A DNA stretch of 64,000 nucleotides from Alistipes sp. UBA936 (GTDB taxonomy: Bacteria; Bacteroidota; Bacteroidia; Bacteroidales; Rikenellaceae): positions 1 through 64,000 of the forward strand of contig DBDI01000003.1 of NCBI GenBank assembly GCA_002293505.1, in the 5' to 3' direction. Under the pieces are notes generated by a model. That model had not been told where the DNA came from, did no database searches, and worked only from the letters and a program-made list of their open reading frames with translations. Shown piece after piece: positions 7,828-17,414 of this stretch (position 1 is the first letter of the stretch; each line of letters opens with the position of its first letter). The translations under genes and the position numbers were made by a program.

Positions 7828-9948
7828 ATGGAAACTTTCATCATCAAACGCGACGGAAAACGGGAACCGTTCTCCGTGGACAAGATTCGCAACGCCATCT
7901 CGAAGGCCTTCCTTTCGGTTGGTAGTTTCGCCACTCAGGACGTGATTACCAACATCCTCAGCCGCGTCAGTATCACTGGCGAGATGACCGTCGAGGAGAT
8001 CCAGAACCAGGTGGAGGTTGCCCTTATGGCCGAGCGTTACTACGCCGTCGCTAAGGCTTATATCTTGTACCGCCAGCAGCACGCCGAGGATCGCGAGGTG
8101 AGCGAGAAGTTGAAGTTCCTGATGGAGTATTGCGACGCTTCGAACGCCGCCAGTGGTTCTAAATACGACGCTAACGCTAATGTTGAGAATAAGAACCTGG
8201 CCACTCTTATGGGCGAGCTTCCCAAGAGTAACTTCATCCGCCTCAACCGCCGTATCCTCACCGACCGGCTCAAGGAGATGTACGGTAAGGAGTTGTCCGA
8301 CAAATATATCCAGCTTCTCAACGACCACTTCATCTATAAGAACGACGAGACTTCGCTTGCTAACTACTGCGCTTCGATTACGATGTATCCCTGGTTGATC
8401 GGTGGTACCATCTCTATCGGCGGTAACTCGAAGGCTCCCACTAACCTCAAGTCGTTCGCCGGCGGTTTCGTCAATATGGTTTTCATCGTCTCTTCGATGC
8501 TCTCCGGGGCTTGCGCTACTCCCGAGTTCCTGATGTATATGAATTACTTCATCGGCCTTGAGTTCGGCCGGGATTATTGGAAAAACCCCGATCGCCAGGC
8601 CGACCTTTCGAACCGTAAACGTACTCTTGATAAAGTTATTACCGACTACTTCGAGCAGATCGTCTACTCGATCAACCAGCCCACCGGGGCTCGTAACTTC
8701 CAGGCTGTCTTCTGGAACATATCTTACTACGACCGTTACTACTTCGAATCTCTGTTCGAGAACTTCGTCTTTCCGGACGGCTCTCGTCCCGATTGGGACT
8801 CTCTGAGTTGGCTCCAGAAACGGTTTATGCGTTGGTTCAACGCCGAGCGACTCCGTACTGTGCTTACCTTCCCCGTCGAGACTATGGCTCTGCTCACCGA
8901 GAATGGCGCTCCCAAGGATAAGGAGTACGGCGAGTTCACTGCCGAGATGTACGCCGAGGGTCACTCGTTTTTCACTTACCTGTCCGACAACGCCGACTCG
9001 CTTTCTTCGTGCTGCCGACTTCGTAACGAGATCACCGACAACGAGTTCTCTTACACTCTCGGCGCGGGCGGTATCTCTACCGGCTCCAAGAGCGTGCTCA
9101 CTATCAACCTCAACCGTTGTATCCAGTACGCCGTCCGGCAGGGTATTCCCTACCAGTTCTTCCTCGAGGAGGTCGTCGACTTGGTTCACAAGGTCCAGAA
9201 TGCTTATAACGAGAACCTCAAGGAGATGTACTCCAAGAAGATGCTTCCTCTTTTCGACGCCGGTTACATCAACCTCGGACGCCAGTACCTCACCATCGGC
9301 GTTAACGGCTTGGTCGAGGCTGCTGAGTTCCTCGGTATCGAGATTTCGGACAACGACCAGTACGCTGCTTTCACTCAGGAGATCCTCGGTACTATCGAGC
9401 GCTTCAATAAGAAGTACCGTACTTCGGACGTGATGTTCAATTGCGAAATGATTCCCGCTGAGAACGTCGGCGTCAAGCACGCCAAATGGGATCGCGAGGC
9501 TGGTTACAAGGTCGGTCGCGACTGTTACAATAGTTACTTTTATGTCGTCGAGGATCCTTCGTTGAACATTGTCGACAAGTTCCGTATGCACGGCCGTAAG
9601 TATATCGAGCACCTGACCGGCGGTTCGGCTCTTCATATGAACCTCGACGAACACCTCTCCAAGGAGCAGTACGCCCACCTTCTGCGCGTTGCCGCCAAGG
9701 AGGGTTGTAACTACTTCACTTTCAATATTCCGAATACTGTTTGTAACGACTGCGGTCACATCGACAAACGCCACCTCAAACAGTGCCCCAAGTGTGGTAG
9801 CGAGCACCTCGACTATCTCACTCGCATTATCGGTTATATGAAACGGATTAGTAACTTCTCTGCCGCCCGCCAGAAGGAGGCTGCCAAGCGGCACTACGCT
9901 ACTGCGGGGAGCTTATCTCGTGATGACAGCGATGCTGCTGCTCGTTAA
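7828..9948 (+). CDS. nrdD: Anaerobic ribonucleoside-triphosphate reductase, large subunit
   Basis: 706 residues, glycyl-radical enzyme that reduces ribonucleotides to deoxyribonucleotides without oxygen. Start at ATG 7828 (METFIIKRDGKREPFSVDKI) rather than the upstream in-frame ATG at 7783, since this begins the ATP-cone allosteric domain (about residues 1-90) and follows the -7 element. The C-terminus has the zinc site (CNDCGH ... CPKCGS) and the glycyl radical loop RIIGYM with Gly at about 669. The gene for its activase follows 2 nt later. Synonymous third positions are strongly pyrimidine-rich (ggt, act, ctc, tac). Confidence 0.96.
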   Translation: METFIIKRDGKREPFSVDKIRNAISKAFLSVGSFATQDVITNILSRVSITGEMTVEEIQNQVEVALMAERYYAVAKAYILYRQQHAEDREVSEKLKFLMEYCDASNAASGSKYDANANVENKNLATLMGELPKSNFIRLNRRILTDRLKEMYGKELSDKYIQLLNDHFIYKNDETSLANYCASITMYPWLIGGTISIGGNSKAPTNLKSFAGGFVNMVFIVSSMLSGACATPEFLMYMNYFIGLEFGRDYWKNPDRQADLSNRKRTLDKVITDYFEQIVYSINQPTGARNFQAVFWNISYYDRYYFESLFENFVFPDGSRPDWDSLSWLQKRFMRWFNAERLRTVLTFPVETMALLTENGAPKDKEYGEFTAEMYAEGHSFFTYLSDNADSLSSCCRLRNEITDNEFSYTLGAGGISTGSKSVLTINLNRCIQYAVRQGIPYQFFLEEVVDLVHKVQNAYNENLKEMYSKKMLPLFDAGYINLGRQYLTIGVNGLVEAAEFLGIEISDNDQYAAFTQEILGTIERFNKKYRTSDVMFNCEMIPAENVGVKHAKWDREAGYKVGRDCYNSYFYVVEDPSLNIVDKFRMHGRKYIEHLTGGSALHMNLDEHLSKEQYAHLLRVAAKEGCNYFTFNIPNTVCNDCGHIDKRHLKQCPKCGSEHLDYLTRIIGYMKRISNFSAARQKEAAKRHYATAGSLSRDDSDAAAR

Positions 9949-9950
9949 AG

Positions 9951-10451
9951 ATGCTTTTGCTGGCAAGTTATGATATTGTTTTTCAAGAAGTTCCCGGCGA
10001 GACGACCCTTGCCCTGAACCTTGCCGGTTGCCCCAATGCCTGCCCGGGTTGCCATAGCCCCCACCTTCGCGAGGCCACCGGCGAACCGCTCTCCGACGAG
10101 CTTCTCGACGGGCTTCTCGCCCGTTACGGCGACGCGGTCACTTGCGTTGCTTTTATGGGTGGTGACGCCTGCCCTGCCGAGGTAAACCGCCTCGCTGCCC
10201 GCGTCAAAACCGGTGCTCTTCAGACCTCCGCGGTCTCAAAAACTACCCCCGCCATCCCCCCCTTGAAGACCGCCTGGTATTCCGGCCGCGACCGATTGCC
10301 CGCCTCCATCATCCTCTCCAACTTCGACTTCATCAAGCTAGGCCCCTATTCCGAATCCCTTGGGCCTCTCGGTTCTCCGACTTCTAATCAAAAGTTTTTC
10401 CGTATCGTGGGCGACCAGATGATCGACCAGACCGTCTCCTTTAGAAAATAA
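9951..10451 (+). CDS. nrdG: Anaerobic ribonucleotide reductase activating protein
   Basis: 166 residues. Radical-SAM activase that installs the glycyl radical on NrdD. The iron-sulphur motif is CPNACPGC (Cys 27, 31, 34). The first half is typical (GETTLALNLAGCPNACPGCH, VAFMGGDA). The middle is unusual: an Ala/Thr/Pro-rich stretch (KTGALQTSAVSKTTPAIPP) sits where the family normally has a short linker before DFIKLGPY. Two nt after nrdD, so one transcript. The end converges on sulP with 31 nt between the stops. Confidence 0.92.
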   Translation: MLLLASYDIVFQEVPGETTLALNLAGCPNACPGCHSPHLREATGEPLSDELLDGLLARYGDAVTCVAFMGGDACPAEVNRLAARVKTGALQTSAVSKTTPAIPPLKTAWYSGRDRLPASIILSNFDFIKLGPYSESLGPLGSPTSNQKFFRIVGDQMIDQTVSFRK

Positions 10452-10482
10452 CCCCCGCCCCTCACACCATTCCCCCACTCCG

Positions 10483-12180
10483 TCACTCCCCTGCGATTTC
10501 TCCCGCTCTGGCCACCGCCTCGTTGATGTTGCTCAGCACATTTTCCCTCCCCACCAGTTCTTCTATCCCATAGGCCCTCAAGGTCTCCCTCACTCCGTCG
10601 TTCACTCCCGACAATAGGATCGTTATTCCCTCTCTTTGCGAGGCCTTCACCAGACTTTCCAGATTGTGCGCTCCCGTCGAGTCCACAAACGGTACCTTTC
10701 TCATCCTAATGATCCTTACCTCCGGCTTGTCTCCGATTGCCTTCATCACATCGTCGAACTTTCCCGCCAGCCCGAAGAAGAACGGTCCGTCTATCTCATA
10801 TACCTCCACTCCTTTTGGTAGTTCCAGCTTCTCCGTGTCCACACTTCCTTCCACATAGTCTGCTTCGGCAACCTCGCGCCGAAATCGAGATACCGTCGTC
10901 ACATCCGACACCCGCTTCAGGAACAGCACCACTGCCAACAACAGCCCTATCTCTATCGCTATCGTCAGATCGAAAACCACCGTCAGTAGGAACGTCGCCA
11001 GTAGTACCGCTGCTCCTGCTCTCTCGCCCCGAACAAGCGAGCGGAATTGCCTCCATTCGCTCATATTGTACGCCACCACGACCAATACTCCCGCCAGGCA
11101 GCTCATCGGAATGTGCCTCGTCAGGCTCCCCAGAAACAGCATAATCAGTAGTAGCACCACCGCGTGCACCATTCCCGCGACCGGCGTCCGACCTCCGTTG
11201 TTGATGTTGGTCATCGTTCTCGCAATGGCTCCCGTTGCCGGTATTCCTCCGAAGAACGGCGTCACCACGTTTGCCACTCCCTGCGCAATCAACTCTGTGT
11301 TCGAGTCGTGCTTGTCTCCCGTCGCTCCGTCCGCCACCGTCGCACTCAAAAGCGACTCGATCGCTCCCAGCATCGCAATCGTGAACGCCGCCGGCAATAG
11401 CTCCCTGACCATCGCAAAATCTATCTTAGGCGCTTCGGCTGCTATGCTCATTTTTCCCAATGCGAACCTGTCTCCTATGGTCTCGATTCCGCCGACTCCT
11501 GCATATTCGCGTAACAGCCACACCACTCCCGTCATCACCACTATCGCCACCAGCGAGCCCGGAACTTTTTTCGACACCTTCGGCATCCACATAATGATTG
11601 CCACCGTCACGGCTCCAATCCCGAACGCCCACGGATTGAAACTCGCAATGCTCTGCCCATACACGGCCCACTTGTCTATAAAGTCTGCCGGTACGTTGGC
11701 TATTCCCAGCCCCAGTATGTCATTGATTTGCGTCGCGAAGATGGTCAGCGCTATCCCGCTTGTGAATCCCACTACGACGGGGTAGGGTATGAACCTGATT
11801 ATCGCTCCGAACTTCAGTAGCCCCATCGCCACGAGCATCACTCCGGCCATAATCGTTGCCACTATCAGCCCGCTCGTCCCGAATTGTTGCACAATCCCGT
11901 AGACGATGACGATGAACGCCCCCGTCGGGCCACCTATCTGCACCCTCGACCCTCCCAGTAGCGACACCAGAAATCCCGCTATCACCGCCGTCACCAGCCC
12001 CCTCTCGGGCGTTACTCCACTCGCTATCCCGAACGCGATGGCCAGTGGTAGCGCTACGATTCCCACTATCACTCCCGACATCACATCGGCGCTCATCTGC
12101 TCCTTCGTGTAGCCCTTCAGCGTATCGAGCAGCTTGGGTCGAAACAGCTTTTTCACGAAATCGTTCTTCAAGGCCACCAC
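10483..12180 (-). CDS. SulP-family anion permease with STAS domain
   Basis: 565 residues. About ten to eleven hydrophobic segments from residue 30 to 420 (MSGVIVGIVALPLAIAFGIASG, PTGAFIVIVYGIV, SGIALTIFATQ) carry the SulP fold for uptake or exchange of sulphate, bicarbonate or another anion; the substrate cannot be told. Residues about 450-560 form the cytoplasmic STAS domain (VPFVDSTGAHNLESLVK). The start is GTG, at 12180 or the next codon, three nt after gpmI. Last gene of an alaS-gpmI-sulP transcript. Confidence 0.9.
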   Translation of the reverse strand: MVALKNDFVKKLFRPKLLDTLKGYTKEQMSADVMSGVIVGIVALPLAIAFGIASGVTPERGLVTAVIAGFLVSLLGGSRVQIGGPTGAFIVIVYGIVQQFGTSGLIVATIMAGVMLVAMGLLKFGAIIRFIPYPVVVGFTSGIALTIFATQINDILGLGIANVPADFIDKWAVYGQSIASFNPWAFGIGAVTVAIIMWMPKVSKKVPGSLVAIVVMTGVVWLLREYAGVGGIETIGDRFALGKMSIAAEAPKIDFAMVRELLPAAFTIAMLGAIESLLSATVADGATGDKHDSNTELIAQGVANVVTPFFGGIPATGAIARTMTNINNGGRTPVAGMVHAVVLLLIMLFLGSLTRHIPMSCLAGVLVVVAYNMSEWRQFRSLVRGERAGAAVLLATFLLTVVFDLTIAIEIGLLLAVVLFLKRVSDVTTVSRFRREVAEADYVEGSVDTEKLELPKGVEVYEIDGPFFFGLAGKFDDVMKAIGDKPEVRIIRMRKVPFVDSTGAHNLESLVKASQREGITILLSGVNDGVRETLRAYGIEELVGRENVLSNINEAVARAGEIAGE

Positions 12181-12183
12181 GAC

Positions 12184-13761
12184 TTATTTCATTTCGACCA
12201 GCACCCTCCCCGTCATCTCCTTGGGTTGGGGTAGGCCCATCAGCTTCAATACCGTCGGCGCGACATCCGCCAACACCCCGTTCGCCACCTTCGCCACCCT
12301 GTCCGACACCACAATGATGGGTACCGGATTCAAAGAGTGCGCCGTGTTTGGCGAGCCGTCTTCGTTCAGGGCGTGATCCGCGTTTCCGTGGTCGGCTATC
12401 ACCACCACCTCGTACCCGTTCGCCCGCGCGGCATCTATCACCTCTCCCGCACACTTGTCCACCGTCTTCACCGCTTTCACAATCGCCTCGTACACTCCCG
12501 TGTGCCCCACCATATCTCCGTTTGCGAAGTTCAGCGCAATGAAGTCATACTTTCCAGTTCCCAGTGCTTCGACCAGTTTTGCGGCCACTTCCGGTGCACT
12601 CATCTCCGGTTGCAAGTCATACGTCGCCACTTTCGGCGATGGTACTAATATTCTTTCTTCTCCTGGGAAGGTCGCCTCGCGCCCGCCATTCAGGAAGAAC
12701 GTCACGTGCGCATACTTTTCCGTCTCCGCTATCCTCAGTTGCTTCAGCCCCAATCCCGACAAGTACTCTCCCAACGGGTTTTCCACATTTTCCTTGTCGA
12801 ACAGTATGTGCAGTCCCTCGAACTTTGCGTCATACGGCGTCATCGTGCAGTAATACAGCGGTATGGTGTGCATTCCCGCTTCAGGCATATCTTGTTGCGT
12901 GAGCACTTCCGTCAACTCTTTCGCTCGGTCGTTCCGGAAGTTGAAAAATATCACCATATCTCCTTCCCGGATCGTCCCCACCGGTTTTCCTGTTCCATCC
13001 ACCGCTACTATCGGCTTGATGAACTCATCCGTCACGCCCTCGTCATACGACGTCTGCACCGCCCCCACCATACCTTCCGCACCCGCACTCGCCGCCACAC
13101 CTGCCCCCACGCCCGAGACCAGCGCATCATACGCCACCTTAACTCTCTCCCATCTCTTGTCGCGGTCCATCGCGTAGTACCGCCCTATGACCGTTGCAAT
13201 GGTTCCCGTGCTCTCCTTCTTGGCGATGTGCTTCCCGAGGGCTTCGATGAAGCCTTTTCCGCTCTTTGGGTCGGTGTCCCGGCCATCCATAAAGCAGTGA
13301 ATGAACGTCCGCTCCACTCCATATTGCTTCGATATGTCACACAGTTTTTCCAGATGGTCGATCGAGCTGTGCACTCCTCCGTCCGACACCAGCCCCATCA
13401 GATGCACCGCCGCACCGCGACCCACCGCATATTCGAACGCCTTGACCACTTCCGGATTCTTCGCTATCGACCCATCCCTGCAGGCTCTGTTGATCTTCAC
13501 CAGGTCCTGATACACAACCCGCCCCGCTCCGATGTTCAGATGGCCCACTTCGCTGTTTCCCATCTGCCCTTCCGGTAGTCCCACATCTTCTCCTCCCGTC
13601 TTCAGTTCCGCGTGCGGATACTTCGCTTCCAGTGCGTTTATATACTCCGGATGTGCTTGCCAGATCACATCGTCTTTTCCGTGGTCGCCGTCTCCCCATC
13701 CATCGAGGATCATCAGTAATACTTTCTTGTCAATCTTCGTTCCCATATTCCATTTAACCAT
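12184..13761 (-). CDS. gpmI: 2,3-bisphosphoglycerate-independent phosphoglycerate mutase
   Basis: Glycolytic enzyme that interconverts 3- and 2-phosphoglycerate using two manganese ions. 525 residues from ATG 13761; ATG 13746 (MGTKIDKK) is an equally possible start. Seen: LMILDGWG with the first metal ligand, the active-site serine in GQMGNSEVGHLNIGAGR, HCFMDGRDTDP, GRYYAMDRDKRWERV, and the C-terminal metal motif VIADHGNADH. The ATG at 13761 overlaps the alaS stop. Second gene of alaS-gpmI-sulP. Confidence 0.96.
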   Translation of the reverse strand: MVKWNMGTKIDKKVLLMILDGWGDGDHGKDDVIWQAHPEYINALEAKYPHAELKTGGEDVGLPEGQMGNSEVGHLNIGAGRVVYQDLVKINRACRDGSIAKNPEVVKAFEYAVGRGAAVHLMGLVSDGGVHSSIDHLEKLCDISKQYGVERTFIHCFMDGRDTDPKSGKGFIEALGKHIAKKESTGTIATVIGRYYAMDRDKRWERVKVAYDALVSGVGAGVAASAGAEGMVGAVQTSYDEGVTDEFIKPIVAVDGTGKPVGTIREGDMVIFFNFRNDRAKELTEVLTQQDMPEAGMHTIPLYYCTMTPYDAKFEGLHILFDKENVENPLGEYLSGLGLKQLRIAETEKYAHVTFFLNGGREATFPGEERILVPSPKVATYDLQPEMSAPEVAAKLVEALGTGKYDFIALNFANGDMVGHTGVYEAIVKAVKTVDKCAGEVIDAARANGYEVVVIADHGNADHALNEDGSPNTAHSLNPVPIIVVSDRVAKVANGVLADVAPTVLKLMGLPQPKEMTGRVLVEMK

Positions 13762-16369
13762 TAATCAGTTCCACTGCTTTGTCCATCGCCGCCTGTAAGC
13801 CGTCCACATTTTTTCCTCCCGCCATTGCAAAGAACGGTTGTCCTCCTCCGCTTCCTTCCATCTCCTTTGCCGCCTCTCTCACAACCGTTCCCGCATTCAC
13901 TCCTCGCGCCACCACCTCATCCCCCAGCATAATCGCCAAGGTTGGCTTCTCATCCTGCCTCACTCCCACCACCATTGCCAACCGTGGGTTCTTTCCCTTC
14001 ATCGCGAACATCAGATTCTTCACCATCTCCGGCTTCATATCCAACACCTGCCTCACCACCACCATTCCGTTCACCTCCGGCCTCGTGGCTATGTTTGCTG
14101 CTATCTTTTCCGCCATCTCCTCCATCTTCTCTCTGTTCAGTGCTTCGACCTCTTTCGCCAAGGCTTCATTCTCCTCGAACATCTTCTGCACCGCTTCCAT
14201 CACCCTTGGGTTTCTCACCGTATCCTGCACCGCCTTCAGGGTATCCTCCACCGTATAGGTATGTTGTTCTGCTCTCAGCCCCGTCACTGCTTCTATTCGC
14301 CTCACTCCCGCCGATATGGCTCCTTCGCTCAGTATCCTGAACAGTCCGATGTTTCCCGTTGCTCTCGCGTGCGTTCCTCCACACAGTTCCACCGAGTTCC
14401 CGAACCTCACCATCCTTACCCGCTCGCCATACTTCTCTCCGAACAGCATCATCGCTCCCGCTTCTTTTGCTCGCTCGACCGTGCAGTTCCTGTCTTCTTC
14501 CAACACATAGTTCTCTCTCACTGCCTTGTTCACCAGCTTCTCCACTTTCCGTAGTTCTTCCGGCGTGACTTTTTGGAAATGCGAGAAGTCGAACCTCAGC
14601 CCTTCGCTCGACACCAACGATCCCTTCTGCTCCACGTGTCCTCCCAACACCGTCCTCAACGCTTCGTGCATCAGATGGGTTGCCGTGTGGTTTGCTGCTG
14701 CTGCTGCTCTCTTCTCTTCGTCCACTTCCGCCTCGAACACCGCTCCAGTATCGCTCGGCATCTTTGCCACAATGTGTACCGTCTGGCCGTTCTCCTTCAG
14801 CGTGTCCACCACCTCTACCCGCTCTCCGCCGCCCGTAAGCCATCCCGTGTCTCCCGTCTGTCCTCCTGCTGCTCCATAGAACGGCGTTCTGTCCAGTATT
14901 ATCTGATAGGTCGTCCTTCCCTTGCTCGTCACCCTCCTCCACCTTGCTATCCTCACCTCGGCCCTAAGCTGATCGTACCCCACAAACTCACTCTCTTTAA
15001 TTGGTATCAGTTCTTCCCAGTCTCCCGTTTCCACTGCCGCATCTCCTCTCGACCTCTCTTTTTGCGCCGCCAGCTCCTTCTCGAATCCCGCCAGATCTAC
15101 TCCCAAACCCTTCTCCCTGGCTATCAACTCCGTCAGGTCAATCGGGAACCCATACGTGTCATAGAGCAGGAACGCATCCTTGCCCGAGATCACCTTCCCG
15201 TCTCCGACTTTCGCCATCACCCCTTCCAACAGCGTTATTCCCGTCGCCAGCGTCCTCAGGAACGATGCTTCTTCCTCCTGTATCACCTTCTCCACCAGCC
15301 CTTTCTGTGCTGCCAGTTCCGGGAATTGCTTCCCCATCTGCTCTGCCAGCCCTCCCACCAGTTTCCACATAAACGGCTCCGTGAACCCCAGATACGTATA
15401 CCCATACCTTACCGCCCTCCTCAGTATCCTTCGTATCACATACCCCGCCTTGACGTTCGACGGTAGCTGCCCGTCGGCTATCGAGAACGCTATCGCTCGC
15501 AGGTGGTCTGCGATCACCCTCATCGCCACATCGTCCGCCGCAACAACCCCATACTTCTTCCCACACAACTCCGCAATCCGCTGTATGGTCGGTTGGAACA
15601 CATCGGTATCGTAGTTGCTCTTCTTTCCCTGGATTATCATACACAGCCTCTCGAATCCCATTCCCGTGTCTATGCACTTCATCTCCAGCGGCGCCAGCGA
15701 GCCATCCGCGCGCCTTAGATATTGCATAAACACAAGGTTCCATATCTCTATCACCAGCGGGTTGTCCTTGTTAACAAGCGTTGCTCCCGACACTGCCTCT
15801 CTTTCCGAAGCCGAACGGTTGTCAAAATGGATTTCGCTGCACGGCCCACACGGCCCCGTGTCTCCCATCTCCCAGAAGTTGTCTTTCTTGTTTCCTCTCA
15901 GTATGTGGTCTTCGGGTACGAACTCCTTCCACATATCCCACGCCTCCTTGTCGAACGCCACTCCGTCCGCTTCGTCTCCTTCGAACACCGTCACATATAT
16001 CTGCTCTGCCGGTAGCTTGTACACACCCGTCAGTAGTTCCCACGCCCACTCGATGGCTTCTTTCTTGAAGTAGTCTCCGAACGACCAGTTTCCCAGCATT
16101 TCGAACATCGTGTGGTGATACGTATCGTGTCCCACTTCTTCCAGATCGTTGTGCTTTCCCGACACTCGCAGACACTTTTGAGTATCGGCAACCCGGGGGC
16201 TCGTCACCGGCGCATTTCCCAGTATCACATCCTTGAACTGGTTCATTCCTGCGTTTGTGAACATCAGCGTCGGGTCTCCCTTGACTACCATCGGTGCGCC
16301 CGGCACCACGGTGTGTCCCTTTCCGCGGAAGAATTCGAGAAAAGTCTCGCGTATTTTGGTTGAGGTCAT
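13754..16369 (-). CDS. alaS: Alanyl-tRNA synthetase
   Basis: 871 residues with ATG 16369 (MTSTKIRETFLEFFRGKGH) as start; an in-frame codon ten residues upstream would lie at the transcription start and is rejected. Class II catalytic core with motif GNWSFGDYFKKEAIEWAWE, editing domain with zinc ligands NHTATHLMHEAL and CGGTHA, and the C-terminal DHHA1-type oligomerisation domain (FFAMAGGKNVDGLQAAMDKA). Transcribed divergently from the first M23 gene; gpmI follows with overlap. Confidence 0.97.
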   Translation of the reverse strand: MTSTKIRETFLEFFRGKGHTVVPGAPMVVKGDPTLMFTNAGMNQFKDVILGNAPVTSPRVADTQKCLRVSGKHNDLEEVGHDTYHHTMFEMLGNWSFGDYFKKEAIEWAWELLTGVYKLPAEQIYVTVFEGDEADGVAFDKEAWDMWKEFVPEDHILRGNKKDNFWEMGDTGPCGPCSEIHFDNRSASEREAVSGATLVNKDNPLVIEIWNLVFMQYLRRADGSLAPLEMKCIDTGMGFERLCMIIQGKKSNYDTDVFQPTIQRIAELCGKKYGVVAADDVAMRVIADHLRAIAFSIADGQLPSNVKAGYVIRRILRRAVRYGYTYLGFTEPFMWKLVGGLAEQMGKQFPELAAQKGLVEKVIQEEEASFLRTLATGITLLEGVMAKVGDGKVISGKDAFLLYDTYGFPIDLTELIAREKGLGVDLAGFEKELAAQKERSRGDAAVETGDWEELIPIKESEFVGYDQLRAEVRIARWRRVTSKGRTTYQIILDRTPFYGAAGGQTGDTGWLTGGGERVEVVDTLKENGQTVHIVAKMPSDTGAVFEAEVDEEKRAAAAANHTATHLMHEALRTVLGGHVEQKGSLVSSEGLRFDFSHFQKVTPEELRKVEKLVNKAVRENYVLEEDRNCTVERAKEAGAMMLFGEKYGERVRMVRFGNSVELCGGTHARATGNIGLFRILSEGAISAGVRRIEAVTGLRAEQHTYTVEDTLKAVQDTVRNPRVMEAVQKMFEENEALAKEVEALNREKMEEMAEKIAANIATRPEVNGMVVVRQVLDMKPEMVKNLMFAMKGKNPRLAMVVGVRQDEKPTLAIMLGDEVVARGVNAGTVVREAAKEMEGSGGGQPFFAMAGGKNVDGLQAAMDKAVELING

Positions 16370-16396
16370 ATACGAACGGCTTTGAAATTTGCGTTG

Positions 16397-16404
16397 CAAA
16401 GATA
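16397..16404 (-). promoter_or_regulatory. Promoter -7 element of alaS-gpmI-sulP
   Basis: TATCTTTG on the minus strand, 27 nt before the alaS ATG, supporting the shorter start. Confidence 0.65.
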
Positions 16405-16416
16405 TGATTTTTTGAG

Positions 16417-16424
16417 TAACTTTG
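16417..16424 (+). promoter_or_regulatory. Promoter -7 element of the M23 gene pair
   Basis: TAACTTTG 12 nt before the ATG at 16437, with a near-consensus GTTG 20 nt upstream. Back-to-back with the alaS promoter, so the two units share a very short divergent region. Confidence 0.6.
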
Positions 16425-16436
16425 TCCCCTCGTCGT

Positions 16437-17414
16437 ATGCCAAAAAAAGAACTCCGGGCCGCTAAGCGTCAGGCGAAAAGAAACCGAGCCTCACTGTCAA
16501 TACGATATGGGGTCTATAGCGTGTTGCGCTACCTGTTCCTCGGGTTCATCATCGCCTCGTTGGTCAACCTGGTTTTCACTTACGGTTTCTATACCCCCAA
16601 GGTCTACAATATCTGGCGAGACAACGCCGAGTTGGTTGAGAAATACAAGATCCTCGGCGAGAAGATCCGCTCCGTCGACCGTACTCTCGACGAGCTAAAA
16701 CACCGCGATAACTCCGTTTACCGCTCCCTTTTCGGCGCCGACACCCTCGACATTCCCGGTATCTACCTCGATTACCCCGAAACGAAATACTCCGACATCG
16801 CCGACGACCGGTTTGCTTCGGTTATGCTCTCTGCTTCCCGCTCTCTCGACGCCACCGCCCGCCGTCTCTACCTCCAGTCCGTTTCTTTGGACGAGTTGCA
16901 GCGCCTCGCCGCCGATAAGGAGAAGATGGCTACCGCTATTCCCGCTCTTCTTCCCATCGACATCCAGAAGTTTCGCGGTATCGGGCCCTTCGGTATGCGC
17001 CTCCACCCGATCTACGGTTACTACCGCCCCCATACCGGTATCGACCTCGGCGGCCGTACCGGCGACCCCGTTTATGCTGCCGGCGACGGCTTCGTTTCTT
17101 TCACCGGTCGCTCGGGTGGTTACGGGTTGAACGTCATCGTCGACCACGGATTCGGTTACCAAACCCAATACGCCCACCTTAGTAAGATCCTCGTCGCCAA
17201 GGGGCAGTTCGTTAAGCGAGGCGAGTTGATCGCCGAGATGGGCTCCACCGGTACTTCCACCTCTTCCCACCTCCATTACGAGGTTCGTTTTATGGGAACT
17301 CGCGTCAACCCCGTCAGTTACTTCCAGACAGATATGGACCCCGCGGAGTTCCAGACCATCATCGACTCTGCCAACGACAACCTCATATTCGATCCTTGGG
17401 ATGAAACGGAGTAA
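16437..17414 (+). CDS. M23 (LytM/lysostaphin-type) peptidase, first of a tandem pair
   Basis: 325 residues starting MPKKELRAAKRQ; a TTG codon five residues upstream lies within the promoter and is rejected. A signal anchor (LRYLFLGFIIASLVNLVFTYGF) is followed by a coiled-coil stretch (residues about 50-85) and a C-terminal M23 domain with the zinc motifs HPIYGYYRPHTGID and SSHLHYEVR, so it is a complete peptidoglycan endopeptidase or a regulator of one. Probably acts in the periplasm from the inner membrane. It overlaps the next gene by 14 nt. Confidence 0.9.
   Translation: MPKKELRAAKRQAKRNRASLSIRYGVYSVLRYLFLGFIIASLVNLVFTYGFYTPKVYNIWRDNAELVEKYKILGEKIRSVDRTLDELKHRDNSVYRSLFGADTLDIPGIYLDYPETKYSDIADDRFASVMLSASRSLDATARRLYLQSVSLDELQRLAADKEKMATAIPALLPIDIQKFRGIGPFGMRLHPIYGYYRPHTGIDLGGRTGDPVYAAGDGFVSFTGRSGGYGLNVIVDHGFGYQTQYAHLSKILVAKGQFVKRGELIAEMGSTGTSTSSHLHYEVRFMGTRVNPVSYFQTDMDPAEFQTIIDSANDNLIFDPWDETE

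Noticed and set aside
7609..9894. Open frame of 761 codons on the minus strand opposite nrdD
   Set aside because: Shadow frame of a pyrimidine-rich third-position gene; nrdD has all family motifs and the antisense product resembles nothing.
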